The notes under the pieces were generated by a model. That model had not been told where the DNA came from, searched no databases, and saw only the letters and a program-made list of their open reading frames with translations. Both the position numbers and the translations under genes were made by a program. This document shows, piece by piece, positions 1-8,012 of a stretch of 64,000 nucleotides of DNA (position 1 is the stretch's first letter; the number at the start of each line of letters is the position of its first letter). The stretch comes from Hymenobacter setariae (GTDB lineage Bacteria; Bacteroidota; Bacteroidia; Cytophagales; Hymenobacteraceae). The stretch covers positions 1 to 64,000 of the forward strand of contig NZ_VMRJ01000004.1 of NCBI RefSeq assembly GCF_007713685.1. The letters are read 5' to 3'.

Positions 1-83
<83 letters not shown>

Positions 84-325
84 AAATATTCCTACACCCA
101 TGCGAACATGGGCTGATGTCGAGTGCTATCCTTGCTCGTATTTGACGTTTGTTTGTCTAATTCGATTTTGCTTGTTTCCTGCTAGCCGAAGCTAGCAAGA
201 CACTTACTATTTTGTCTATTTCCGTCATTCAAAGAACGTGTGCCACACTCAATTAGTGTAACCGTGCGAGCTGTGTCGCAAGCTCCTTTCTTGCCGTTTG
301 CAAGCCCTGTTTGTGATTGGGAGTG

Positions 326-355
326 CAAAGGTAAGAAAACTTTTTTAATTCTCAA
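326..355 (-). promoter_or_regulatory. rRNA promoter P1 (proximal)
   Basis: On the minus strand a TTG (355-353) is followed by exactly 19 bp and then TACCTTTG (333-326), an exact match to the Bacteroidota -33/-7 consensus TTG-N19-TAnnTTTG. It lies about 240 bp upstream of the 16S gene and points toward it. The spacer is very A/T-rich. Confidence 0.8.
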
Positions 356-441
356 ATTTTATTTTCGATTAAAATAAAATTTTATTTCGTGTCGGTTTCC
401 TTTTGCGATGTCAGCTAGTAGCCTTTCTCGCTTTGGGAGTG

Positions 442-471
442 CAAAAGTACGAGGACTTTTTGATTTTCCAA
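442..471 (-). promoter_or_regulatory. rRNA promoter P2 (distal)
   Basis: On the minus strand TTG (471-469), 19 bp, then TACTTTTG (449-442): a second exact match to the Bacteroidota consensus, 116 bp upstream of P1 with the same orientation. Both -7 elements are followed by the same GCACTCCCA sequence, so the two promoters look like a duplicated unit. Confidence 0.75.
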
Positions 472-677
472 AACTTTCTTCATTCTTTATTGCCTCCAGA
501 CAGGATAAGATTGACGAGTAGAATTTAAATTATTGGTTATTATAGTGATAGCGCACTATCAGTCTTGAATGTTGCACTACACATGTCTAATATAGAAATC
601 AAGCTACTGCAGCCTTACCTGTGCTTTGAACAGAGTAAATCGTCGTAGCTACTGATCAGAACATTGCGCTATACCTA

Positions 678-947
678 CTACTGAAGGGTATCCAGCCATC
701 GGTCATCTGTAGCTCGCTTGCGCCGCCAGTACCGTGCTCGCCACAACGCCCGCACCCGGTGGTGCCATAACTCGCGCATTTGAAGCACCAGCAGCAACTA
801 CAATATAACAGCCACCATTGGGCAGCCGAACGCTACCTTCCATAGGAGCCGGTAGGCGAGCTGGACATATCCGTAGCGGTAAACTAGCACCACGCCGGCC
901 AACCGCCCGAGCCAGCCAAGAAGTAAGGGGCGAATGGTGCGCTTCAT
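678..947 (-). pseudogene. small membrane protein gene interrupted by an amber codon
   Basis: An 89-codon frame runs on the minus strand from an ATG at 947 to a TAG at 678-680, broken by one in-frame TAG at 798-800 (codon 50). The reading on both sides is protein-like: a basic N-terminus (MKRTIRPLL), two hydrophobic stretches, the second continuing across the stop (VAVIL, stop, LLLVLQM), then a strongly basic tail rich in Arg and Trp. I do not recognise the family. It may be a decayed gene or a chance frame. Confidence 0.35.
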
Positions 948-1644
948 TCTGCGAAGGCCGTGCTTACTCAGAAATCATTAATCTATGGTAGTCTCTTGCC
1001 CTGGCCCCTACACCAAACGGCTACCTGCCAAGCTAATCTAGGTACCTTCGCTCTACTTACATTAGACAAAAGCTCACTTCCGCTGAATGAGTAGCCCGAT
1101 ACCATTAATAGGAAAGCAACGCCACTAACGGAGAACCAGCCCACCTAGTAGGAGCTGCTTCTAGGAAATCGGTTGGACTGGCTGTGGTGTAGTAGCAATA
1201 GCAGACCGGTTGGTTAGGCTTCCTAGCTCTTCGGCGAAAAGGGAGTTAGTAGCAGCCATATCAGCTTTTGCGAGACGCTACTGAATTAATCCATCTCCTA
1301 GGCTAGCACCTGACTTTCTAGTCCCGTTTGAGTAGAGGCGCCATATGCTAAGTAGCCGCCCACCAATAGCAGGTAGACTATAAACTATATACAATGCGGC
1401 CCTTGCGGTGGGATGAAATAGATGAAGGATTGAGCGTCGTAGGCCGGTGAACGAAAGCAATACTATCTACACGTTTACCCACTAGGATAAAAGATTGTTT
1501 AGCGGCAAACTGGATCGAACAGACAAATGGATAAGTGAAAAGCTGACTGCGGACAGCTACAGGCTCGCTCTTACTATAGTTTCTTACTGGGCTTCTCCCT
1601 CCAACAGAGCCATTGCCTTATCTACTCAGTTATTAAGCCTATTA
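948..1644. other. non-coding stretch
   Basis: No convincing gene. A 60-codon frame on the minus strand (1278-1460) has no recognisable family, no conserved neighbour and a composition like the surrounding intergenic DNA. CTA/TAG trinucleotides are very frequent here. Confidence 0.5.
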
Positions 1645-2628
1645 TTAGATACCGGCCGTGGTAAAGCCTAATACAGGAGTTTCTTCTCCTTCACCCAGTC
1701 GGAAGACAGGTTCGGTAGCAACCATATCGTAACGCACAATTACATCGGTTTCGAAGGCTACGAAGTACTCGCAGAGCAAGGCGAGCGCGGCAGCAGGCCA
1801 ACCACCATTGAGGTAAGCCTCTAGCTCGGCTACAGTGAGGCGTTGCACCGTGATTTCAAGCGCGGGCAGTGTTTCTTGATAGTCGCCGCTCAATACCATG
1901 TCACGGCCTAAAGCTAAATTTCCTAGGGTACCCTTAGCGGACTCCGTGGCGCCCGATGCCACCGACAATGAGTAGTGCTGCGGCGCTATCAAGCGCAATT
2001 GTACAGCTTGGCCTAGCACGCTCTCGAAGCAACGCTGGGTGCGGGATAAGTCCCCTACGATGTTGCAAGCCAATGGCAGCAAATACAGTAGGTTAGTAAG
2101 AACCACGGGAGGAAGGCCCGTATCGGCCAGTCCCCAGAAGCGGGCTAGGGCCTCGTTGTACCAGTTGGTGGCGAGGCTATTAAAATAACGCCGCTCTTCC
2201 TGCTCAAGGCGCACGCGGTAGCGGAAAAATTCTTGCTCGAAAGGTAGAAAGAACTTGCGAGTGGCTTTTTCCTTACGGCGTTGAGCTTGGCTGTCTTCCA
2301 CCATAGCTCGCACATCGAGCGGGTGCCCGGCCGTGCTGCCGGGCTGATGAAAGACTTGCTGAGGCAAGGCGTCGTAGAGACCTTCGCGGTGCACTTCTAC
2401 CACGGTCCGCAGCACTTCGCGGTGGTGGCGCTCGAAAGGTTCTTCGGACACGGTTCCTAGGTCGCGGCGGTAGCGGCGGGCAAACAAGCTTATTGGCCGC
2501 ACCACAAAGTCATCAAAGGCATAACCATACGCTAGCAATTCGGCTAGCAGCACCTCTAGGCGCACATCGAAAGGCTGACGGCGCTGGCGCTCGAGAAGCT
2601 CACGGGCAGAAGGGTGACGCAACGACAT
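1645..2628 (-). CDS. tssG: T6SS baseplate protein TssG
   Basis: Predicted TssG-family (VasB/ImpH-like) baseplate wedge subunit, 327 residues from the start MSLRHPSARELL. An upstream in-frame start would add a poorly conserved-looking leader, so the ATG at 2628 is preferred. The N-terminus is rich in Leu/Glu/Arg (ELLERQRRQPFDVRLEVLLAE) and the C-terminal half has the mixed alpha/beta pattern ending in an acidic segment before VLGFTTAGI. In the family, TssG joins TssE, TssF and TssK in the baseplate. Here it is divergent from tssN with about 150 bp between the starts and lies 18 kb from its usual partner tssF. The assignment rests on weak sequence resemblance plus location next to tssN-tssK-tssO, so it is less certain than its neighbours. 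Confidence 0.7.
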   Translation of the reverse strand: MSLRHPSARELLERQRRQPFDVRLEVLLAELLAYGYAFDDFVVRPISLFARRYRRDLGTVSEEPFERHHREVLRTVVEVHREGLYDALPQQVFHQPGSTAGHPLDVRAMVEDSQAQRRKEKATRKFFLPFEQEFFRYRVRLEQEERRYFNSLATNWYNEALARFWGLADTGLPPVVLTNLLYLLPLACNIVGDLSRTQRCFESVLGQAVQLRLIAPQHYSLSVASGATESAKGTLGNLALGRDMVLSGDYQETLPALEITVQRLTVAELEAYLNGGWPAAALALLCEYFVAFETDVIVRYDMVATEPVFRLGEGEETPVLGFTTAGI

Positions 2629-2780
2629 AACACAATAGTAAGGCCCACGGCTGGACCATGGGTGCCTACGCTGGCCCACTTAGCTAGGTTAGCAGCCGGG
2701 CAAGCTGGCTCCACAGGCAGATTTCCCGTACCTTGGCAAGGCCAGCCGCCGGGCCGCAGCTGGCACCATTCTTTCTTTCC

Positions 2781-3632
2781 ATGCTTCCTAATCCTGCTTC
2801 ACAAGCTCGCTCGGCTGCCACGAGCACTGTTTCCAATCTCAGCTCCCGCATGCAGGGGAGCAAAGTATTTATCCGAGTACTGCTTTATGTGCTAGGCACA
2901 GTGCTTAGTGTAGGGCTGCTCGGGCTGGCGGCTGTGCGCAGCCCCTGGCCTTATCGGCTCACATTTGGGTTGCTACAACTGGCACTACTACTGCTGGGCG
3001 TAGCGTATGCGGCATGGTTGCCGCGCTGGCTGCCCTGGCTGACGGCTAGTCGCCGTTGGGCATCGGCGCTCACACTGGTGGCCACAGCCGCGCTAGGCGG
3101 GGCTACTATTTGGGCGCTGCACTGGCTGCCCTGGGCGCAAGGCTACCTGCCGCCATCTGGCTTTGTGATGGCGATAATTCCCTTCTTGCTGCCGTTTTTC
3201 TTCTGGCAGTCGTATCAAGCGTGGCTAGCCGTGCCACCGCGCCGCTACAAGCTGTGGCGCCACAACCCCCTAGCGCCCGGCCCCGACCTGGCGCGCATCG
3301 ACCTCAATAATTTTATGGTGGTGCATTTCTGGATGACGCGTCGCCATGGTGAAAGTCTCTACCACGATTTTTCTTCCAAAGCACCTTACCAGATGCGGCT
3401 GAACGACCTATTTGGTATTTTCCTGACCGACTATAATAAGCTGAAGCCCGACCAAGCGCTGCAATACATTGACGACCAAGGCCAATCCTACGGGTGGCTA
3501 TTTTATGCGAAGCGGGCGTGGTGGCGCCGCCGCCACTACTACGACCCCGACCGCACGTTTCAAGACAACTTCCTGCGGCAAGGCAGCATTATTGTGGCGC
3601 AGCGGGTGCCTATGACTAGCCCTGGCGCTTAG
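2781..3632 (+). CDS. tssN: T6SS inner-membrane protein TssN
   Basis: TssN family, specific to Bacteroidota T6SSiii, where it replaces part of the TssJLM membrane complex. The chosen ATG (2781) gives 283 residues. An in-frame start 48 bp upstream exists but adds only a Pro/Gly-rich leader. Four hydrophobic segments are visible (about residues 29-50, 58-76, 90-111 and 126-146), followed by a soluble C-terminal domain of about 120 residues with the motif LNDLFGIFLTDYNKL and an Arg/Tyr-rich WWRRRHYYDPDRTFQDNFL stretch. It begins the plus-strand run tssN-tssK-tssO-tssD. It should sit in the inner membrane and connect to the baseplate. Confidence 0.82.
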   Translation: MLPNPASQARSAATSTVSNLSSRMQGSKVFIRVLLYVLGTVLSVGLLGLAAVRSPWPYRLTFGLLQLALLLLGVAYAAWLPRWLPWLTASRRWASALTLVATAALGGATIWALHWLPWAQGYLPPSGFVMAIIPFLLPFFFWQSYQAWLAVPPRRYKLWRHNPLAPGPDLARIDLNNFMVVHFWMTRRHGESLYHDFSSKAPYQMRLNDLFGIFLTDYNKLKPDQALQYIDDQGQSYGWLFYAKRAWWRRRHYYDPDRTFQDNFLRQGSIIVAQRVPMTSPGA

Positions 3633-3680
3633 GGTAGCACCTGCCGTTTCTTTCCTAATTTTCGCCTCTCTTTTGCGGCT

Positions 3681-4889
3681 ATGCTTCCAGACCTCACGCA
3701 CTATCCTGTGAACTGGGTGGACGGGATGAAAATCGCCCGCCGCCACTTCACTGAAACCGACCAGTTTGTACTCGACCACCTGCGCGATGCCGTGGCCCTA
3801 GAACTGCGCCCCGACCGCTACGGCCTGTTGCCCGCCTCCAACGAGCTAGGCAGCCCCGCCGCCTTCGAGCTACTGCTGAGTGTAGATGCTCAAAATGAAA
3901 TGCAAGCCCGCCTTACGCAGTGCCGGGCCGTCACGGCCGGCGGGGTTCGCATCGAGATTACTCCTAGCAGCTCACCGCTTACCGTGCGCACTAGCCTAGG
4001 GCAGCTGCTGACGGCTTTTGGCCTGACGGCTACCGATAGGTTGCGCTTTAGCGTGGTACTCACTGCCAATCCGTTTGAGCGGGTACCCACTGGCTCGCCC
4101 GACCCCGCCGAGCTCCCGCCCCGCCACCCCTACACCCGCCCCGACTACCAGTTAAGCGTGGTACCCGCAGCGCAATTAGGCAGTCAGGCCGGCGCAGCCT
4201 TTGCACTAGTGGTAGGCGAGCTACTATATACTGAGGGAACGCTGCGGCCCGTGACGCAGTACATTCCACCTAGTATGGCGCTGGCTAGCCACCCAGCGCT
4301 GCTGCAAGCGCTACATCAGCTTGATTTTCAGCTAACCGAACTGGAGACGGACGCTTTTAAGATTATTCATAAGGTGAAACTGCGCGCTGACAGGCGTGGC
4401 GCCCTGGCCGACTTAGTGCGCGACCTAGCTGAGCGTACCGCCCTGGCCCTAGCCCAGCAGCTAACTACGCTGCGGCTGCTAGCCCCGCAGCAGTCGCCTA
4501 GCTACCTACTTGATGCGCTGCTACGAGTAGCCAAGCAAGTCAAAACCTCGCTCGACATGCTCACCGAAGCCGAGCGCGAGGAGCTACTTAAGTACTGCGA
4601 GCAGTGGTCGGAAACATCGCCTACTACCCTACTAACCGCACTGCAAGCGGCCGTGACGCTGACCTACGACCACCATCGCGTGCATGAGCACTTGCAGCAA
4701 CAGCAGCAGCTTTGGCAGATGCTCGGGCTTATTTTTCGGCAACTCAGCCAGCTCGAGTACATCGGCAAAAACCGCGAGGGCTGGCAGACTTTTATCAACG
4801 AAAATCCGGTGTTCCACCGCGGGCCCATTATCACGCCAGTGCCTGAGTCGCCGACTACTGGCGGTGGCTTGCGCTGGAGTCCTATCTAA
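3681..4889 (+). CDS. tssK: T6SS baseplate protein TssK
   Basis: TssK links the baseplate to the membrane complex. The 402-residue protein has the family hallmark N-terminus, with VNWVDGMKIARRHFTETDQF close to the usual NWxxGMxLxPxHF pattern, then PDRYGLLP. The middle has a beta-rich part (VRIEITPSSSPLTVRTSLGQ) and the C-terminal half is helical, ending in a Gln-rich segment (HLQQQQQLW). It is slightly shorter than proteobacterial TssK (about 440 residues). It follows tssN by 48 bp and precedes tssO by 40 bp, so the three are probably co-transcribed. Confidence 0.92.
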   Translation: MLPDLTHYPVNWVDGMKIARRHFTETDQFVLDHLRDAVALELRPDRYGLLPASNELGSPAAFELLLSVDAQNEMQARLTQCRAVTAGGVRIEITPSSSPLTVRTSLGQLLTAFGLTATDRLRFSVVLTANPFERVPTGSPDPAELPPRHPYTRPDYQLSVVPAAQLGSQAGAAFALVVGELLYTEGTLRPVTQYIPPSMALASHPALLQALHQLDFQLTELETDAFKIIHKVKLRADRRGALADLVRDLAERTALALAQQLTTLRLLAPQQSPSYLLDALLRVAKQVKTSLDMLTEAEREELLKYCEQWSETSPTTLLTALQAAVTLTYDHHRVHEHLQQQQQLWQMLGLIFRQLSQLEYIGKNREGWQTFINENPVFHRGPIITPVPESPTTGGGLRWSPI

Positions 4890-4929
4890 TTGTACTTGCT
4901 TTGCGGCCCGCCGCTAGCTTATCGCCTGC

Positions 4930-5805
4930 ATGAATCCGCTCAACCAACCCGAACGCCGCACCCGCCTCTGGCAATTTGCGCTGCTGTACTTGCTGGCGCT
5001 GGCCGTGCCCCTAGGGGCCTCGTATTACCTCTTCTCTAACAACAGCCTGGCTGATGAGAACGCTCGCCTGAAGAAGGAACTTGACCGCACTCACCAAGAG
5101 CAAAAGCAACTAGTGGCCCGCTTCGATACGCTGACGCATCATTTGCAGCGCATCGATATGGTAGACCAGCGCTTGCGCGACGAGAAAAACGACCTAGTGA
5201 TGGGCCGCTTGACTACCAGCAACCAAGATTACCTAAACGACATTGCCGTGGGTTTGAGCCAGCTGCGCCTCGACTCGGCCCAGCTGCAAGTACCCGCGCA
5301 CCGCCAATTGGTGCGCGACGAATTGCGGGCCTTCGACCTCTTCCGCTCCAACCGCAGCACCATTGATGTTCTGCGCGGGCAGCTAGCCAAGAGCGGCGCC
5401 GATGCCCAGGGTAGCGCCCGCCTAGCCGAAGAGCTAGCCCAGACCAAGCAGCAGCTTATTATATGCCAGGCTAGCCTCAGCCACATTCCGCAAGCGCCTA
5501 GTGGGGGCACCGGAGCTAGCGTGGCACCTAGTGTGGCGCCCCCGCCTAGCGCGGCCCTCAAGCTCCAGGTCAGCTTACTGCAAGACCAAGTGGCCTTTGC
5601 CAATGCCGATTGCCTGCGCCAGCGCGCCCTCGACCACAAGGCTCGCAGCAAAGAGCGCAAGCAGCTGCTGCAAGAGTCGCGCACCGCATTTATCAAGATT
5701 TTGCAGGCGCCCGCCACCGAAGACCTCAAGCAAAGCATCGAAAAGACGCTGGAGCCCATCAATGTGGAGCTGGGCAAGGAGCCGCGCTTTTTTGGGTTGT
5801 TTTAG
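4930..5805 (+). CDS. tssO: T6SS membrane protein TssO
   Basis: TssO is a Bacteroidota-specific T6SS component of the alternative membrane complex. The 291-residue protein has a short cytoplasmic N-terminus, one transmembrane helix (about residues 15-35, FALLYLLALAVPLGASYYLF), then a long coiled coil beginning LADENARLKKELDRTHQEQ. A Pro/Ser/Ala-rich linker near residues 185-210 separates it from a second Lys/Arg/Gln-rich helical part. The C-terminus ends in EPRFFGLF. The gene follows tssK and precedes tssD. Confidence 0.82.
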   Translation: MNPLNQPERRTRLWQFALLYLLALAVPLGASYYLFSNNSLADENARLKKELDRTHQEQKQLVARFDTLTHHLQRIDMVDQRLRDEKNDLVMGRLTTSNQDYLNDIAVGLSQLRLDSAQLQVPAHRQLVRDELRAFDLFRSNRSTIDVLRGQLAKSGADAQGSARLAEELAQTKQQLIICQASLSHIPQAPSGGTGASVAPSVAPPPSAALKLQVSLLQDQVAFANADCLRQRALDHKARSKERKQLLQESRTAFIKILQAPATEDLKQSIEKTLEPINVELGKEPRFFGLF

Positions 5806-5926
5806 CGCCAAACGAGACCCTAGGGCACACCGCAGCGCCTAGCCTACCTGAGGCAATGGCAACAGTTTTTGCGTAACTTTCTGGTGCCAGCAGCTGCCTG
5901 GCTAATACTTTCTTAAGCTCTCACCT

Positions 5927-6319
5927 ATGTCGTTTGAAGCCTCCTTTGTCGTGCAGGATGAAACGTTTAACGTGCGTAGCTTCAATTGGAGCATTCATCA
6001 GAGCGCCGACACCCTCAACCGCGCCGATACGCTGGTGCAGGGCGGGCAGCTGCACATCGAGCTCGATTCGCAACCCAGCGACTTGTTGCACTTCTGGGCC
6101 TTGGACAACACCAAGCGCCTCGACGGCAAGATTCTGGTATTTGAAGCCGACAGCCGAGCCGTACGCAAAACCATTGAGTTTCAAGACGCCTACTGCGTGG
6201 GGCTGAGCAAGCACTTCGATGGTACTGGCTCGACTAGCGGTATGGTCATGACCCTCTCGCTATCGGCTGGCAAGCTGCAGTGCGGCGAAGTAGTGCTGGA
6301 TAACAAGTGGGCAAGCTAG
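5927..6319 (+). CDS. tssD: T6SS tube protein TssD (Hcp), copy 1
   Basis: Bacteroidota TssD (Hcp-like) tube protein, 130 residues, the normal length for an unfused TssD. Family features are SFNWSIHQSADTLNRA near the N-terminus, the central HFWALDNTKRLDGKILVFEADS, and the C-terminal LSAGKLQCGEVVLDNKWAS. The last part closely matches the other tssD (28491-28892), which ends ATLDNKWV. It closes the left structural cluster, 121 bp after tssO. Two TssD copies plus one fused and one decayed copy in the locus suggest tube subunits specialised for different cargo. Confidence 0.92.
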   Translation: MSFEASFVVQDETFNVRSFNWSIHQSADTLNRADTLVQGGQLHIELDSQPSDLLHFWALDNTKRLDGKILVFEADSRAVRKTIEFQDAYCVGLSKHFDGTGSTSGMVMTLSLSAGKLQCGEVVLDNKWAS

Positions 6320-6343
6320 CGGGCACCGCACTTGCCCTAGGGT

Positions 6344-6799
6344 CTACTTCAGGCGCTTGAAGGAGTGAAACCCGCCCTGCCCATAGTTGGCCAGTCGCAT
6401 GGTAGTCGGGGTTAGCTGCTCGATGAGGTAGCAGTAGCAGTCGCCATCCTCCCGGTTGCGCGTGGTGAGAATGGTCGGCGTTTTATAAACCAACTGTTTT
6501 TCTTCGGGGCACCCACACTTGGTCGCAACCTGATACGTGGAGACTGCTACCGACTTACCCTGATATTTCTCGGTGTAAAGCGTCGACGTTATTTCCAGCT
6601 CGGATAGCGGGTCGGTAGTTGACCTCCAGCGGCCTAGGAGCGTTGGCGCGGTCTTAACGGCGGCTACTGGGCTATGACTGGGGCTGGGCGCTGCGGTACG
6701 AGGGGCTGCTTGCCCACACGCGGTCAACAGCGCGCAGAAGAACAGCGAACCACTCAATCCAGCTATTCTCAGGCGCTGCCCATCTAGTAAGTTGCTCAT
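6344..6799 (-). CDS. lipoprotein, probable immunity to the GH19 effector
   Basis: A 151-residue predicted lipoprotein: hydrophobic signal segment ending in the lipobox LLTAC (Cys about residue 28), then a Pro/Ser/Ala-rich linker and a small Cys-containing domain (KCGCPEEK, GDCYCYLIEQ). The start codon overlaps the stop of the upstream GH19 gene in an ATGA arrangement, so the two are translated together. Periplasmic or outer-membrane lipoproteins next to cell-wall-hydrolase effectors are commonly their immunity proteins, and I infer that role here. No specific immunity family is recognised. Confidence 0.6.
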   Translation of the reverse strand: MSNLLDGQRLRIAGLSGSLFFCALLTACGQAAPRTAAPSPSHSPVAAVKTAPTLLGRWRSTTDPLSELEITSTLYTEKYQGKSVAVSTYQVATKCGCPEEKQLVYKTPTILTTRNREDGDCYCYLIEQLTPTTMRLANYGQGGFHSFKRLK

Positions 6800-7695
6800 T
6801 TTAGCCCAAATACTTTTTTAGCGTTGGCAGTGTAGCGGATGCGGGCTGCTAGCCCGTTGTGTCCCCCGTTTACGGCCCTGGTTACCGACTCTACGTTGTC
6901 GCGGTCGGCGCGGCCGTTCAGGTCCTTGGCTTTTTTATAAATCAGCCAGAAGTAGCCAGCGGCGTCGGCGGCCCAGGGCTCCTGCTCCACCAGCTTCATG
7001 TTGTTGCCCTGCGTGAGGTCGCGCCCCAAGTAGCGGCCATATTTGATGTACACGTCGCGCCCCGTAATCTGAATTAGGCCCCGCCCAGCAAAGCGCACGC
7101 CATCGCCGGGCTGCGTGTTGCCTAGGTCGGCGCGGCCCTCGTATTCCTTGCCGCTCGCATACTCGCGGGTGGCCTTGAAGTGGTCGCTTTCCACCGATAC
7201 TTGAGCCAGAAAGTGTGCCTGCCGCAAGCGCGTGTTAATCTGATATTTCTGCATGGCCGTGTTAAGCGGCTCAATGTGCTTTTTGATGTTAGCCAAGCTG
7301 GCTTCGGGGCAAATAGCCTTGAGCTGCTCGGCCGTCACTGCCAGCGGATTGCCCGAGTCAAGCGCCAGCGGCTGCTCCCAGTAGGCGAAGTGGGTGCGGC
7401 GGTCGTAGATGAGCGTGCGGTGGTCGGGCAAGTGGTAATAATCCAGCGTCAGACTGCCTTTGTTCGAGACCTGATAAATGGTATAGGAGGGCGTAGTGTG
7501 CACTGGCGCCCGCATAAACGCGCGCAACTGAGGCGCTACGCCGGGGCCATAATTAGGGCCTAGGTCATTTGGCACAAAAGGCTTAGTAGTCAGCCAGCTG
7601 TTGTAGCCAAAAAACGACCAGCCGCCGCTTCCCGACAACTGCTCGATGATGCTAGGTGTGGCGAAAATATCGCGAATCAGAACGTCGTATTCCAT
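6796..7695 (-). CDS. GH19-like cell-wall hydrolase, probable T6SS effector
   Basis: The 299-residue protein has an unrecognised N-terminal half (1-110) and a C-terminal glycoside hydrolase family 19 / endolysin-like domain (about 115-299). Visible family features are HFLAQVSVESDHF with the expected catalytic Glu169, a second acidic candidate at Glu178, the RFAGRGLIQITG signature (201-212) and a C-terminal VTRAVNGGHNG. GH19 domains of this kind cleave chitin or peptidoglycan glycan strands. There is no signal peptide, which fits delivery by the T6SS, and the gene lies antisense between tssD and vgrG with a lipoprotein gene coupled behind it. The N-terminal half may recruit it to VgrG or TssD, but this is inference. 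Confidence 0.78.
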   Translation of the reverse strand: MEYDVLIRDIFATPSIIEQLSGSGGWSFFGYNSWLTTKPFVPNDLGPNYGPGVAPQLRAFMRAPVHTTPSYTIYQVSNKGSLTLDYYHLPDHRTLIYDRRTHFAYWEQPLALDSGNPLAVTAEQLKAICPEASLANIKKHIEPLNTAMQKYQINTRLRQAHFLAQVSVESDHFKATREYASGKEYEGRADLGNTQPGDGVRFAGRGLIQITGRDVYIKYGRYLGRDLTQGNNMKLVEQEPWAADAAGYFWLIYKKAKDLNGRADRDNVESVTRAVNGGHNGLAARIRYTANAKKVFGLK

Positions 7696-8012
7696 ACCTG
7701 TTTACATTCACTGCGGGCCGCTGGGTGCGCGGTGGCCCGGCTGCCTTGCAGTTGGGTTAGGTGCAAGGAAGATACGGGGCAGCCCATAAGTGTGATGCTT
7801 TACCGCCATCTTTGGGGGTAGGTAGAATGCTTGTTGCACGATTAAATACATCTCATTATGTGCTTGTTGCTAACGGCTTCCTAAAGCAGACGCCACAGCT
7901 TTTCAGACACGTACAGCCACTGGTCAACTTGCGCCAGCCGGCGCCAACTGCCAGCCGGGTAGTATTTTCAATCCGTATATCCGCCTTTTCCACCCTTTAA
8001 CTTTTGCTACGC
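7696..8012. other. divergent intergenic region between effector and vgrG
   Basis: This 317-bp region separates the minus-strand GH19 gene from plus-strand vgrG and must hold both start regions. A frame at 7761-8000 has no protein-like character. No clear consensus promoter was seen. Confidence 0.5.

Larger units (their letters stand above)
84..677. other. rRNA leader and upstream region, no gene
   Basis: Besides the two promoters, this stretch contains the untranslated leader of the rRNA operon (84-325) and an A/T-rich upstream region. No coding frame with protein-like composition was found on either strand. Confidence 0.6.

Noticed and set aside
1278..1460. 60-residue minus-strand frame
   Set aside because: No recognisable family or neighbour support, and composition like the intergenic DNA.
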